A stretch of 64,000 nucleotides of DNA, taken from the NCBI RefSeq assembly GCF_029222965.1, contig NZ_JARHUD010000002.1:1-64000 (forward strand). Direction: 5' to 3'. The position numbers and the translations under genes were made by a program. The notes below the pieces were generated by a model, which searched no databases, was not told the origin of the DNA, and saw only the letters and a list, made by a program, of their open reading frames with translations. The stretch comes from Aquibaculum arenosum. Lineage in GTDB: Bacteria > Pseudomonadota > Alphaproteobacteria > Kiloniellales > DSM-21159. Shown here one piece after another: positions 26,389-33,199 of the stretch (positions within the stretch are counted from its first letter, which is position 1; each line of letters opens with the position of its first letter).

Positions 26389-27396
26389 ATGCGATACGAG
26401 AGATCATTACAGGTGCTTCGCCTTGCCCTAGCAATGCGCCGGTCGGCAATCGGAGTGACCCTCGACGACATTTGCGAGATGTTCGAGGTGACCGAGCGCA
26501 CGGCCCATCGCTTGCGTAATGCGGTCGTCGAACTCTTCCCGCAGGTGGAAAGCCGTCTGGGCGATGATCGCAAGCGCTATTGGCGGCTGCCGCAGTCCAC
26601 CGCCGAGCTCCTTGTGGATGTCACTGCGGACGAAGTGGCCGCACTGGAAACATGCCGCCGTTTGCTTGCGCTCAATGGCTACGGCGAGATAGCGACGCAA
26701 CTTGAAGGCTTGACCGAGAAGGTGACAGCGCTGATTGCCCCTTCCGTGACGCGCCGCCTCGAGCCAGATGTCGAAGCGGTCCTAGAGGCCGAAGGCGTCG
26801 CCATCCGCCCTGGCCCGAGGCCAGGGCGCAACCCGGCTGTCATCGATTCACTGCGCCAAGCGATAAAGGGCTGCCAGATGGTCCGGTTGTTCTACAATTA
26901 CCGCGGGCGCGAAGAGAGTGCAGAAATCGAAGTGGAACCCTATGGCATTCTGTTTGGGAGCCGCCACTATCTGGTGGCTCATCGGCGCGGGCGCCAAGAC
27001 CCTTACCTTCGCATGTACAGCTTGCCAGAGATTCAGCGGGCAACGGTATTAAACAAGGCATTTGAGCGAGACGCTTCTGTGTCGCTACAAGCCTTCGCAG
27101 ACCGCTCCTTCGGCATCTTTCAGGAGGCACCCCGTCGGGTGATCTGGCGTTTTTCTGGGCCAGCTGTGCGGGATGCTCGTCACTTCCTGTTCCACCCGCA
27201 GCAGCAAGTCGAGGAACTTCCCGACGGGCGCCTGCAAGTTAGCTTTGAGGCAGGCGGTTTGCTGGAAATGTGCTGGCACCTCTTTACCTGGGGGCCATCT
27301 GTCGAGGTGGTCGAACCAGCGGAACTGCGCGAACTCTACCGGCACTGCCTGGACCAGGGCGGCGCCCCCCCAAGCCTCCCCGGGCAAGAGGTGTAG
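26389..27396 (+). CDS. WYL-domain transcriptional regulator (CapW/BrxR-like)
   Basis: A 335-residue regulator. The N-terminal winged helix spans about residues 1-75 (IGVTLDDICEMFEVTERTAH, then RLRNAVVELFP). A WYL domain lies near 150-240 (MVRLFYNYRGREESAEIEVE, then PYGILFGSRHYLVAHRRG), and a WCX-type tail follows. Such proteins repress defence operons (BREX, CBASS) and release on ligand binding. ATG 26389 begins the HTH; a TTG at 26353 would add 12 residues. It is divergent from the nuclease-like operon, which it probably controls. Length and domain order are normal. Confidence 0.85.
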   Translation: MRYERSLQVLRLALAMRRSAIGVTLDDICEMFEVTERTAHRLRNAVVELFPQVESRLGDDRKRYWRLPQSTAELLVDVTADEVAALETCRRLLALNGYGEIATQLEGLTEKVTALIAPSVTRRLEPDVEAVLEAEGVAIRPGPRPGRNPAVIDSLRQAIKGCQMVRLFYNYRGREESAEIEVEPYGILFGSRHYLVAHRRGRQDPYLRMYSLPEIQRATVLNKAFERDASVSLQAFADRSFGIFQEAPRRVIWRFSGPAVRDARHFLFHPQQQVEELPDGRLQVSFEAGGLLEMCWHLFTWGPSVEVVEPAELRELYRHCLDQGGAPPSLPGQEV

Positions 27397-27490
27397 ATAG
27401 GCACCTTCTCCTCCGGCCCCGGTTAGATGACCGTTTCTGTCAGGTGGTTGTGCTTGAGTGGCGGCAACACTCATTGGGGGATGCCGCTAG

Positions 27491-27964
27491 ATGAAGTTTC
27501 ACCTCATTGCCAGGACGGCGAGCGGCCTGGTTCTTTCGTTGTTTCTGGTCGGCTGCATGAGCCCATCACAGCACGCGGCTGAAGTAGCCGCGGCGCGTGG
27601 AGAGGGTGACCGTCTGACCGTTGGCACGGTGCAGCGCGAGATTCGTGTAGGAATGACAAGCGCTGAGGTCATCGATGTACTCGGCGCACCCAACATCGTC
27701 TCCACCGACGAACGTCGTCGCGAGCAATGGGTGTACGACCGCATTGCCACTGAGACGGCCTACTCCACCAGCAGCGGCGGCATAAACGCGCTTGTCCTAG
27801 GAGGGGCTGCGGGTGGTGCATCCCTTGGAGGCGGCGGCATCGGCCTGGGCGGCAGTCGCTCCGCTGGAGCCGCCTCGCGGTCTCAACGTGCGCTGACCAT
27901 CGTCGTCAAGTTCGACGAGTCTCAGCGTGTACGCGACTTCGCCTATCGAACCTCAAGCTTCTGA
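27491..27964 (+). CDS. BamE/SmpA-like lipoprotein
   Basis: A 157-residue outer-membrane or inner-membrane lipoprotein. The signal peptide ends at the lipobox LVGC (Cys22). The segment VGTVQREIRVGMTSAEVIDV, then LGAPNIV, is the BamE/SmpA-type fold core. A Gly/Ala/Ser-rich stretch (about residues 95-130) precedes the last strand IVVKFDESQRVRDFAYRTSS. It is the first of three lipoprotein genes on the same strand with gaps of 8 and 37 bp. Function in the island is unknown; envelope or surface exclusion roles are possible. Confidence 0.75.
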   Translation: MKFHLIARTASGLVLSLFLVGCMSPSQHAAEVAAARGEGDRLTVGTVQREIRVGMTSAEVIDVLGAPNIVSTDERRREQWVYDRIATETAYSTSSGGINALVLGGAAGGASLGGGGIGLGGSRSAGAASRSQRALTIVVKFDESQRVRDFAYRTSSF

Positions 27965-27972
27965 GGCCGACC

Positions 27973-28506
27973 ATGCACAAGCTTTTCGTCGTCCCGGCGG
28001 CAGCTCTGCTGCTGCTCGGCGCCACTGCCTGCCAACCCGGCATTCCGAAGGAAGCGCTACAGCTCAGTAGAGAATCCCTTGAACAACGTGAAATGCAAAC
28101 TCGGCGCTTCGAGACGACGGATGAGACACTTTTGCTCTCCGCAAGCGCAGGAGTGCTGCAGGATCTGGGATACAGCATCGACAACAGCGACACCGATGCC
28201 GGTCTGATCTTTGCCACAAAAGACCGCGACGCGACCGAAGCTGGGCAGGTGGCGGGTGCTATTCTCGTGGCCGCGCTCTTCGGGGCGATGCCAGCGGTCG
28301 ACAACAACCAAAAGATTCGGGTCAGTCTGGTAACTCGGCCGATCGAGCAAAAGGCCGCTACCGCCGTGCGCGTGACCTTCCAACGGATGGTCTGGAATAC
28401 CCACGGTCAGCTCTCAAAGATCGAGGGACTCGAGGAACCGGAACTCTACCAACAGTTCTTCGAAAAGCTCTCGCAGAGCGTGTTCCTTACAGCACACGAG
28501 ATTTGA
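27973..28506 (+). CDS. Island lipoprotein, paralogue of the next gene
   Basis: A 177-residue lipoprotein with lipobox GATAC (Cys20). It shares with the following gene the blocks RRFETTDET, LQDLGYSIDN, YQQFFEKLSQ and VFLTAHE. A hydrophobic insert (AGQVAGAILVAALFGAMPAV) in the middle is absent from the shorter paralogue and could contact the membrane. I recognise no named domain. The gene starts 8 bp after the BamE-like gene, so they are one operon. Confidence 0.75.
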   Translation: MHKLFVVPAAALLLLGATACQPGIPKEALQLSRESLEQREMQTRRFETTDETLLLSASAGVLQDLGYSIDNSDTDAGLIFATKDRDATEAGQVAGAILVAALFGAMPAVDNNQKIRVSLVTRPIEQKAATAVRVTFQRMVWNTHGQLSKIEGLEEPELYQQFFEKLSQSVFLTAHEI

Positions 28507-28543
28507 ACGCGCGCCTCCTGACCGCGCCCCTGAAAGGATACCC

Positions 28544-28960
28544 ATGCGCCGCCTTCTTCTCCTTGCTTTGGTCGCAGCCGCTCTGAGTGCCTGCCAGACC
28601 GATAGCCGTCGCCAGGCTCTTGCCACTTCCGCTTCCGCTGTCGAACTGCGCAGCTATCAGAGCCGTGCCTTCGACACCACCGACCGCGAGCAGACCCTCC
28701 GCAGCGTGATCGCCACGCTCCAGGATCTGTCCTTCGTGGTTGATAACGCCAACGCCATGCTGGGCAGTGTCAGCGCGACGAAGCTGGATGGCTACGCATT
28801 GCGCATGACCGTCACCCTGCGCCCACGAGGAGAATCTCAAACTCTGGTCCGCGCTTCAGCCCAGTACAATCTCACACCCGTCGAAGACGCCCTACCCTAC
28901 CAGCAGTTCTTCGATGCGTTGGAGCAAGCTATGTTCCTCACGGCGCACGAAGTGGATTGA
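28544..28960 (+). CDS. Island lipoprotein, shorter paralogue
   Basis: A 138-residue lipoprotein with lipobox LSAC (Cys17). It parallels the preceding protein: SRAFDTTDRE, LQDLSFVVDN, YQQFFDALEQ and MFLTAHE align in order, but the central hydrophobic insert is missing. The pair looks like a tandem duplication followed by divergence. An AAAGGA ribosome site precedes ATG 28544. The two may assemble as a heteromeric envelope complex with the BamE-like protein; this is inference. Confidence 0.72.
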   Translation: MRRLLLLALVAAALSACQTDSRRQALATSASAVELRSYQSRAFDTTDREQTLRSVIATLQDLSFVVDNANAMLGSVSATKLDGYALRMTVTLRPRGESQTLVRASAQYNLTPVEDALPYQQFFDALEQAMFLTAHEVD

Positions 28961-29471
28961 GGCCTCGGCCTCCCGCGGGCTTTGCGGGCGAGTCAGCCGA
29001 AGGCGAGCTCGTGGGATGCGTTCGCTCAAGCCAGCATTCTTTAGCGCTGAGCGAAACAGCTAATCAGCAAACAGTGCGCAGTTTATGGTGGGATGCCCCT
29101 CGCAGTAGGGGCGGCCACGCCTCAATCCTCCGGCCAAGTAGGCAGTTTGAAACAACGCCAGCGGGCCAGCCCTACACAATGTTTTGAAACGCTACCTATG
29201 CCTCAACACGGGGCTGCCACCGCATCTCAGCGCCTTGCAGGCAGCGCGCGCATGTTCCCAGGGAAATATAGTCCATTGCCCTGCCTTTCGCCTCCCCGCT
29301 CATGCCGCACCTCCCCTCCCCACGGAGAGGAACGCATCGTCAGGCAGCGCGAGTTTTAACCCGATTTCAACCTTATGTGTGCATCTGTCTTCCTGGTGCG
29401 AAGTGATCGCCCATTAGACCAAGCGCGCTTCGTTCAACCATAACGTCCACTATTCAAAGGAAGGAATTGTC
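28961..29471. other. 511-bp segment without a supportable gene
   Basis: Short open frames here have no ribosome site, composition or similarity that I can support. The last 30 bases hold AAGGAAGG, the ribosome site of the next small gene. No clear terminator after the lipoprotein operon is seen. Confidence 0.5.
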
Positions 29472-29696
29472 ATGACCAAAAAGCTTATTTTTCTTGAACC
29501 CGATACATCCGAACCCCTCCGGCGCATCAGCGCGAGAGTGCCCGACAGCCTCTACCAAAGGTTCCAGGCCGCCCAGAAGTTGGCCGCAGAATCCGGCCTC
29601 GAACTGAGCATCACCCAGGTGGTGCGAAAGGGCCTGCTGGCCGCCTGCGACGAGGCGGAACAGGTCTGCCGGACCGATGAGGGCGGAAAGCAATAG
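29472..29696 (+). CDS. Small ribbon-helix-helix-like protein
   Basis: A 74-residue protein. ISARVPDSLYQRFQAAQKLA, then SITQVVRKGLLAACDEAEQV, gives the strand-helix-helix pattern of Arc/CopG-type DNA-binding proteins. AAGGAAGG at 29458-29465 serves ATG 29472. It lies between the lipoproteins and the mobilisation genes with a terminator right after it, so it is monocistronic. It could regulate mobilisation or be an orphan antitoxin; no toxin partner is adjacent. Confidence 0.65.
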   Translation: MTKKLIFLEPDTSEPLRRISARVPDSLYQRFQAAQKLAAESGLELSITQVVRKGLLAACDEAEQVCRTDEGGKQ

Positions 29697-29730
29697 CTCT
29701 CGATCCACGGCCCATCGATGCTCCATTACG

Positions 29731-29770
29731 CGACCGGATGCCCTCCTCAGGTGCCCGGTCGTTTTCCTTT
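29731..29770 (+). terminator. Intrinsic terminator after the small RHH gene
   Basis: Stem CGACCGG (29731-29737) with CCGGTCG (29755-29761), loop of 17 bases, followed by TTTTCCTTT. It begins 34 bases after the stop. Confidence 0.65.
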
Positions 29771-30152
29771 CTGAAACCCTTCCGTTCTTCCCTCACGCCT
29801 TCCCTCACTGTCGATGTCAGGCGAGAAAAGTCACTCCGATAAATCTACCCCACCAATGGGAAACACCTGCCGCCTGACGGCGGCGGGCGGGACGCGCGCT
29901 TGCGCTCGTTGGTTGCGCCACGCTTTCCCGCCCAGGGCAATACTTCTACTCCGCAGCTCTTCTCAATGCTGGCCATCTCCAATGTGCGCGCCAAAGGTCT
30001 CCTGGTCTTTTCCCTCTGGAAAGCCATGAACTTGAAAGCGGCTTCCCGCGCTCCTCAATTCTGCGCGCTTCCCATTCCTCGAAAACGTTAACTCGCTTTT
30101 AACCCGGCAGCCTCACTTCATCTCAGGACAGCCGTTGGTAGCCAGCCATGCC
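29771..30152. other. Non-coding region upstream of the mobilisation genes
   Basis: No gene can be supported in these 382 bases. A perfect small hairpin, GCCGCC-TGAC-GGCGGC (29869-29884), is present. The region precedes the oriT-like hairpins and probably holds relaxosome sites and the mob promoter. Confidence 0.45.
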
Positions 30153-30200
30153 CTTTGTTCCACAAAGCGCAAGCTGGCCAGGGGGCGGAGCCCCCGTGGA
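30153..30200. other. Candidate origin of transfer (oriT)
   Basis: Two perfect hairpins sit 43-90 bases upstream of mobC: CTTTGT-TCC-ACAAAG (30153-30167) and GGGGGC-GGA-GCCCCC (30181-30195), followed by GTGGACCCCCATAAC. Short inverted repeats just ahead of mobC and relaxase genes are the usual oriT layout. The nick site is not identifiable by eye. Confidence 0.5.
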
Positions 30201-30242
30201 CCCCCATAACGGCGACTAACAACGAGCAAGGGAGACTGCCTT

Positions 30243-30587
30243 ATGAGACACGACGAAATCATCCGTTTCCGCATCAGCGCCGCCCTCAAGCAGGAACTTG
30301 AGGCTGCCGCCCGGGCGGCCGACGAGCCGCTGTCGGCTTATGTCCGCGCGGTCCTGGCCGCCCACGCCGCCTGCCGCGACGCTGACACCGAGCGCCAGCT
30401 ACTCGCCGAGTTGGTGGCCCTGCGCGGCGCCGTGGGGCGGCTCGGCAACAACGCCAATCAAATTGCCCGCCGTATGAATGCGGGAGAGGCGCTTCCGGAG
30501 CAGGCGCCCGAGCGCATCGCGCGTGCTGTCGAGAACATGCAGCGGCAGGTGGCCGCAGCGCTCGACCAACGACGGGCCGCGCGGTGA
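30243..30587 (+). CDS. MobC-like relaxosome accessory protein
   Basis: A 114-residue DNA-binding protein. An N-terminal ribbon-helix-helix (IIRFRISAALKQELEAAARA) is followed by the MobC signature GAVGRLGNNANQIARRMNAG. It opens or bends oriT DNA for the relaxase. The stop overlaps the relaxase start by four bases (GTGATC context at 30584). With the candidate oriT upstream it completes a mobilisation cassette. Confidence 0.85.
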   Translation: MRHDEIIRFRISAALKQELEAAARAADEPLSAYVRAVLAAHAACRDADTERQLLAELVALRGAVGRLGNNANQIARRMNAGEALPEQAPERIARAVENMQRQVAAALDQRRAAR

Positions 30588-31918
30588 TCATCAAGTCCAC
30601 CCGCATCCGTGCCGAAAGCGGCCCCAAGGCCGTGGCAACGCACGTGCTGCGCGGGAAGGACAACGAGCGTGTTACCCGACTTAGCGGCGCCGAGCCCCTG
30701 CTGGCCGACGCCGTAGCCGACGCCCGGGCGTGGCAGCGGCGCTATGCCCTGCGCCACTTCTCGGTGAATCCCGATGCGCCGCTGGAGCGGCGGGAGGCCG
30801 TGGCGGTGTTCCAGGCACTCGCCGAGGAGTTCGGCTTTGACCTGGAGCGCTGCCTGATTGTCGAGCACAACAAGCCCCGCGCCCGAGACACAGGCTTTGG
30901 CCGCCACTGGCACCTGCTCGTACCGGAGGTCGACCCTCTTACTGGGCACGTGCTGAGCAGTTCGCACAGTTACCTGAGACAAGAGAAGATCGCCCGCCGG
31001 GCCGAACTCAGCTTCGGACACCGCCTCACACGTGGGCGGCACAACACCGCCGTCGTTGCAGCCCTGGAGGCGGAGGGGCACCCCCATCCCGCGCAGTGTC
31101 TCGTCGAGGCTGGCTTGACCGGCGGAGCCTTAGCGCAAGCCGCGTATACCACCGACCAGCACCAGGCCGCCAAGCGCCAAGGCATCTCGCTCCCGGAAGC
31201 CCGCGCAGCAGTTAAAGTGGCCTGGGCCGCAAGCGACAGCGCCGAGACCCTGAAAGCCGCATTATCCGAGCAGAGCCTAGCCATCGCCCCCGGCGACAAG
31301 CCCGGCACCTGGATCATCACCCACAGCAACGGCCGCATCCTGGGCGCCCTGCATCGCTTCGCAGGCGTCCGCAAAGCCGCCGTTTCACAACGCATGAAAG
31401 CAGGTATCTATGAAAATCGACGTGCCACCGACGTGCCACCGCCCAAGCCGCAGACCAGGCCTGCCGAAGGCGTCCTCGCCCATCCCCTGGTCGGCACCGC
31501 CATCGGCTCCAGGCGCCAGGCCGAGGCCGTCGCCGCGCGCTGGCACCGTCTCGGCTGCCAGGCGAAAGCCAGGGACACGCACGTTCTGGTAAAGGGCCAG
31601 GACTGGCGCATTGCCGACTACGGCAACCAATGCATTCTTGAAAGGGCACACCCAGAAGCTATCGCGCTTGCATTGGCCAAAGCCCGCCGCGAATGGGGCG
31701 GTGCGGTGCTGGCCTCTGGTAGTCAGGCGTTCCTGGAACTGGCCTGGCTGGAAGCACAGCGACAGGACATCCGCTTCTCGATCAAGGGCGAGCCCGACTG
31801 GCAGCCGCCGCCGCACCTCCTGGGCCAGTGGCGCCAGGAGCAGGAGGCAGCCCAACAGCCACCGCGGGAACCGGATCCACCCCAGGCCGCATCGAACCAG
31901 CCTAAGTCGGGCCTTTGA
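30584..31918 (+). CDS. Relaxase/mobilisation nuclease with C-terminal LPD7-like region
   Basis: A 444-residue relaxase starting at GTG 30584. GFGRHWHLLVPEVDPLTGHV carries the HxH-type metal motif of MOB-P/Q relaxases, and the N-terminus IIKSTRIRAESGPKAVATHV fits the family start. From about residue 280 the C-terminus (VLASGSQAFLELAWLEAQRQ) resembles the large polyvalent LPD7-type domain. An 11-bp tandem duplication at 31418-31441 joins the two parts. It would nick oriT and lead the strand through a partner's T4SS, since the island encodes none. The nucleophilic tyrosine is not assigned. Confidence 0.8.
   Translation: MIIKSTRIRAESGPKAVATHVLRGKDNERVTRLSGAEPLLADAVADARAWQRRYALRHFSVNPDAPLERREAVAVFQALAEEFGFDLERCLIVEHNKPRARDTGFGRHWHLLVPEVDPLTGHVLSSSHSYLRQEKIARRAELSFGHRLTRGRHNTAVVAALEAEGHPHPAQCLVEAGLTGGALAQAAYTTDQHQAAKRQGISLPEARAAVKVAWAASDSAETLKAALSEQSLAIAPGDKPGTWIITHSNGRILGALHRFAGVRKAAVSQRMKAGIYENRRATDVPPPKPQTRPAEGVLAHPLVGTAIGSRRQAEAVAARWHRLGCQAKARDTHVLVKGQDWRIADYGNQCILERAHPEAIALALAKARREWGGAVLASGSQAFLELAWLEAQRQDIRFSIKGEPDWQPPPHLLGQWRQEQEAAQQPPREPDPPQAASNQPKSGL
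31418..31441 (+). repeat. 11-bp tandem duplication inside the relaxase gene
   Basis: CGACGTGCCAC occurs twice head to tail (31418-31428, 31429-31439), followed by CG of a third copy. As 11 is not a multiple of three, gain or loss of one unit shifts the frame at the junction of the nuclease and LPD7-like parts. Confidence 0.8.
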
Positions 31919-31997
31919 CCCCGATTGCGTAGACGTCACCAACGCCTCCAAAAAAGACGCCCGTCAACAGATTATACTTTGTAGAAGGTTTGTAGAA

Positions 31998-32027
31998 AAA
32001 CAAAACGGCGGCCAAAGCGCCGCCGTT
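31998..32027 (-). terminator. Intrinsic terminator of tRNA-Arg
   Basis: Read on the minus strand: stem AACGGCGGC with GCCGCCGTT (plus positions 32004-32012 and 32019-32027), six-base loop, then TTGTTTTTC. It lies 36 bases past the tRNA 3' end and may also stop relaxase transcription from the other side. Confidence 0.85.
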
Positions 32028-32062
32028 ACGGTTCTCTAAGATCTTGATTTTCTGAGTGTATT

Positions 32063-32139
32063 TGGCGCGCCCGGGAAGATTCGAACTCCCAACCTTCTGA
32101 TCCGTAGTCAGATGCTCTATCCAGTTGAGCTACGGGCGC
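32063..32139 (-). tRNA. tRNA-Arg (anticodon ACG)
   Basis: A complete 77-base tRNA on the minus strand with encoded CCA (TGG at plus 32063-32065). The acceptor stem GCGCCCG pairs with CGGGCGC. The D-loop has AACTGGATAGA, the anticodon loop is CTACGGA (ACG complementary at 32103-32105) and the T-arm holds GTTCGAATC. The 3' end faces the accessory island, the usual integration side. The ACG anticodon is normally deaminated to read CGU/C/A. Confidence 0.97.
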
Positions 32140-32270
32140 CGCCGCGGTCGGTGGTGGCCCGTGGTGGGGCGTTTCCGGCCGGCTGCGAGTGTCTAACAAA
32201 AGGCCTCGCGCCTTGCAAGCGCACATCTGACGCTTTTGCGTTTAGCGGCCACGCCCCTGTTTGGAGCGTG

Positions 32271-32504
32271 TCAGGCGCGGTCGCGCAGGCCGGACGCGCC
32301 GCTCTTTTCGGCGCAGTGGGCGCAGCAATAGAAGCTCTCGCCCGCCTCCACGCCGTGGCCGATGATGCGGCAGTCGCAGTGGGCGCAGCGCGGTGCAGCC
32401 GTGGCAATGGCGCACTCGAAGCTGTCGAAGGTCCAGGTCTGTCCGCCCCGGCTCAGTTGAAAGGCCTTGTCGTAGTCGTTTCCGCAGTGATCGCAAACCG
32501 CCAT
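32271..32504 (-). CDS. Cysteine-rich zinc/metallothionein-like protein
   Basis: A 77-residue protein with paired cysteines: [13 protein letters not shown] at the N-terminus, then [20 protein letters not shown] and YCCAHCAEK. The second half resembles prokaryotic metallothioneins (CxHCxC...YCCxxCA). ATG 32504 has GAGGAG upstream; the longer frame adds unrelated residues. It probably binds zinc, for storage or as a structural ribbon. It stands alone, divergent from gpt. Confidence 0.7.
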   Translation of the reverse strand: MAVCDHCGNDYDKAFQLSRGGQTWTFDSFECAIATAAPRCAHCDCRIIGHGVEAGESFYCCAHCAEKSGASGLRDRA

Positions 32505-32672
32505 GGTCAGCTCCTCTTGCTGGGGTTCTGTTTGCCACAACGGCCTCGGGCGCATCGTGGTTCCAGGCGGCCAGACGGCGAGTTCCGGCTGCGGGAAGCG
32601 TTGCTCTGCGTGGCGCCTTCGGTTTCAATGGCGCCAAGCGAGACCTGCAATGACAAGAAGGAGCGGCCGCGC

Positions 32673-33146
32673 GTGAGCCCCAGCACCCTCGACAAGAGCT
32701 TTCCCGTTTCTTGGTGGGAACTTCACCGCGATGCCAAGGCGCTGGCCTGGCGTCTGATGTCGGCCCAGCCCTTCAAGGGCATCATCGCGATCACCCGCGG
32801 TGGCCTGGTGCCGGCAGCCATTATCGCCCGCGAACTCGAGGTGCGCCTCATCGACACGCTCTGCATCGCCAGCTACGACGACCGCAGCCAGGGGGACGCG
32901 CAGGTGCTCAAGCGCATCCCGGGCGACGGCACGGGCTGGCTCATCGTCGACGATCTGGTGGACACGGGCTCCACTGCACGCGTGGTGCGCGAGATGCTGC
33001 CGAAGGCGCACTTCGCCACGATCTATGCCAAGCCGGCCGGCCGGCCCCTGGTCGACACCTTTGTGACCGAGGTCAGCCAGGACACCTGGATCCTCTTTCC
33101 CTGGGACACCGACATGCAGGCGGTTCCGCCCCTCATCAAGCGCTGA
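32673..33146 (+). CDS. gpt: Xanthine phosphoribosyltransferase
   Basis: A 157-residue cytosolic purine salvage enzyme converting xanthine/guanine and PRPP to [26 protein letters not shown] and the PRPP loop [20 protein letters not shown] are clear. Length matches E. coli Gpt (152). GTG 32673 has AAGGAG about ten bases upstream and starts [13 protein letters not shown]; an ATG at 32628 is an alternative adding 15 residues. It lies 53 bp before ggt on the same strand. Confidence 0.9.
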   Translation: MSPSTLDKSFPVSWWELHRDAKALAWRLMSAQPFKGIIAITRGGLVPAAIIARELEVRLIDTLCIASYDDRSQGDAQVLKRIPGDGTGWLIVDDLVDTGSTARVVREMLPKAHFATIYAKPAGRPLVDTFVTEVSQDTWILFPWDTDMQAVPPLIKR

Positions 33147-33199
33147 ATCTCAGATCTGCCGCGATCCGCTGCCAGGCGGCGCAAGCCAGAGGACTTCCC

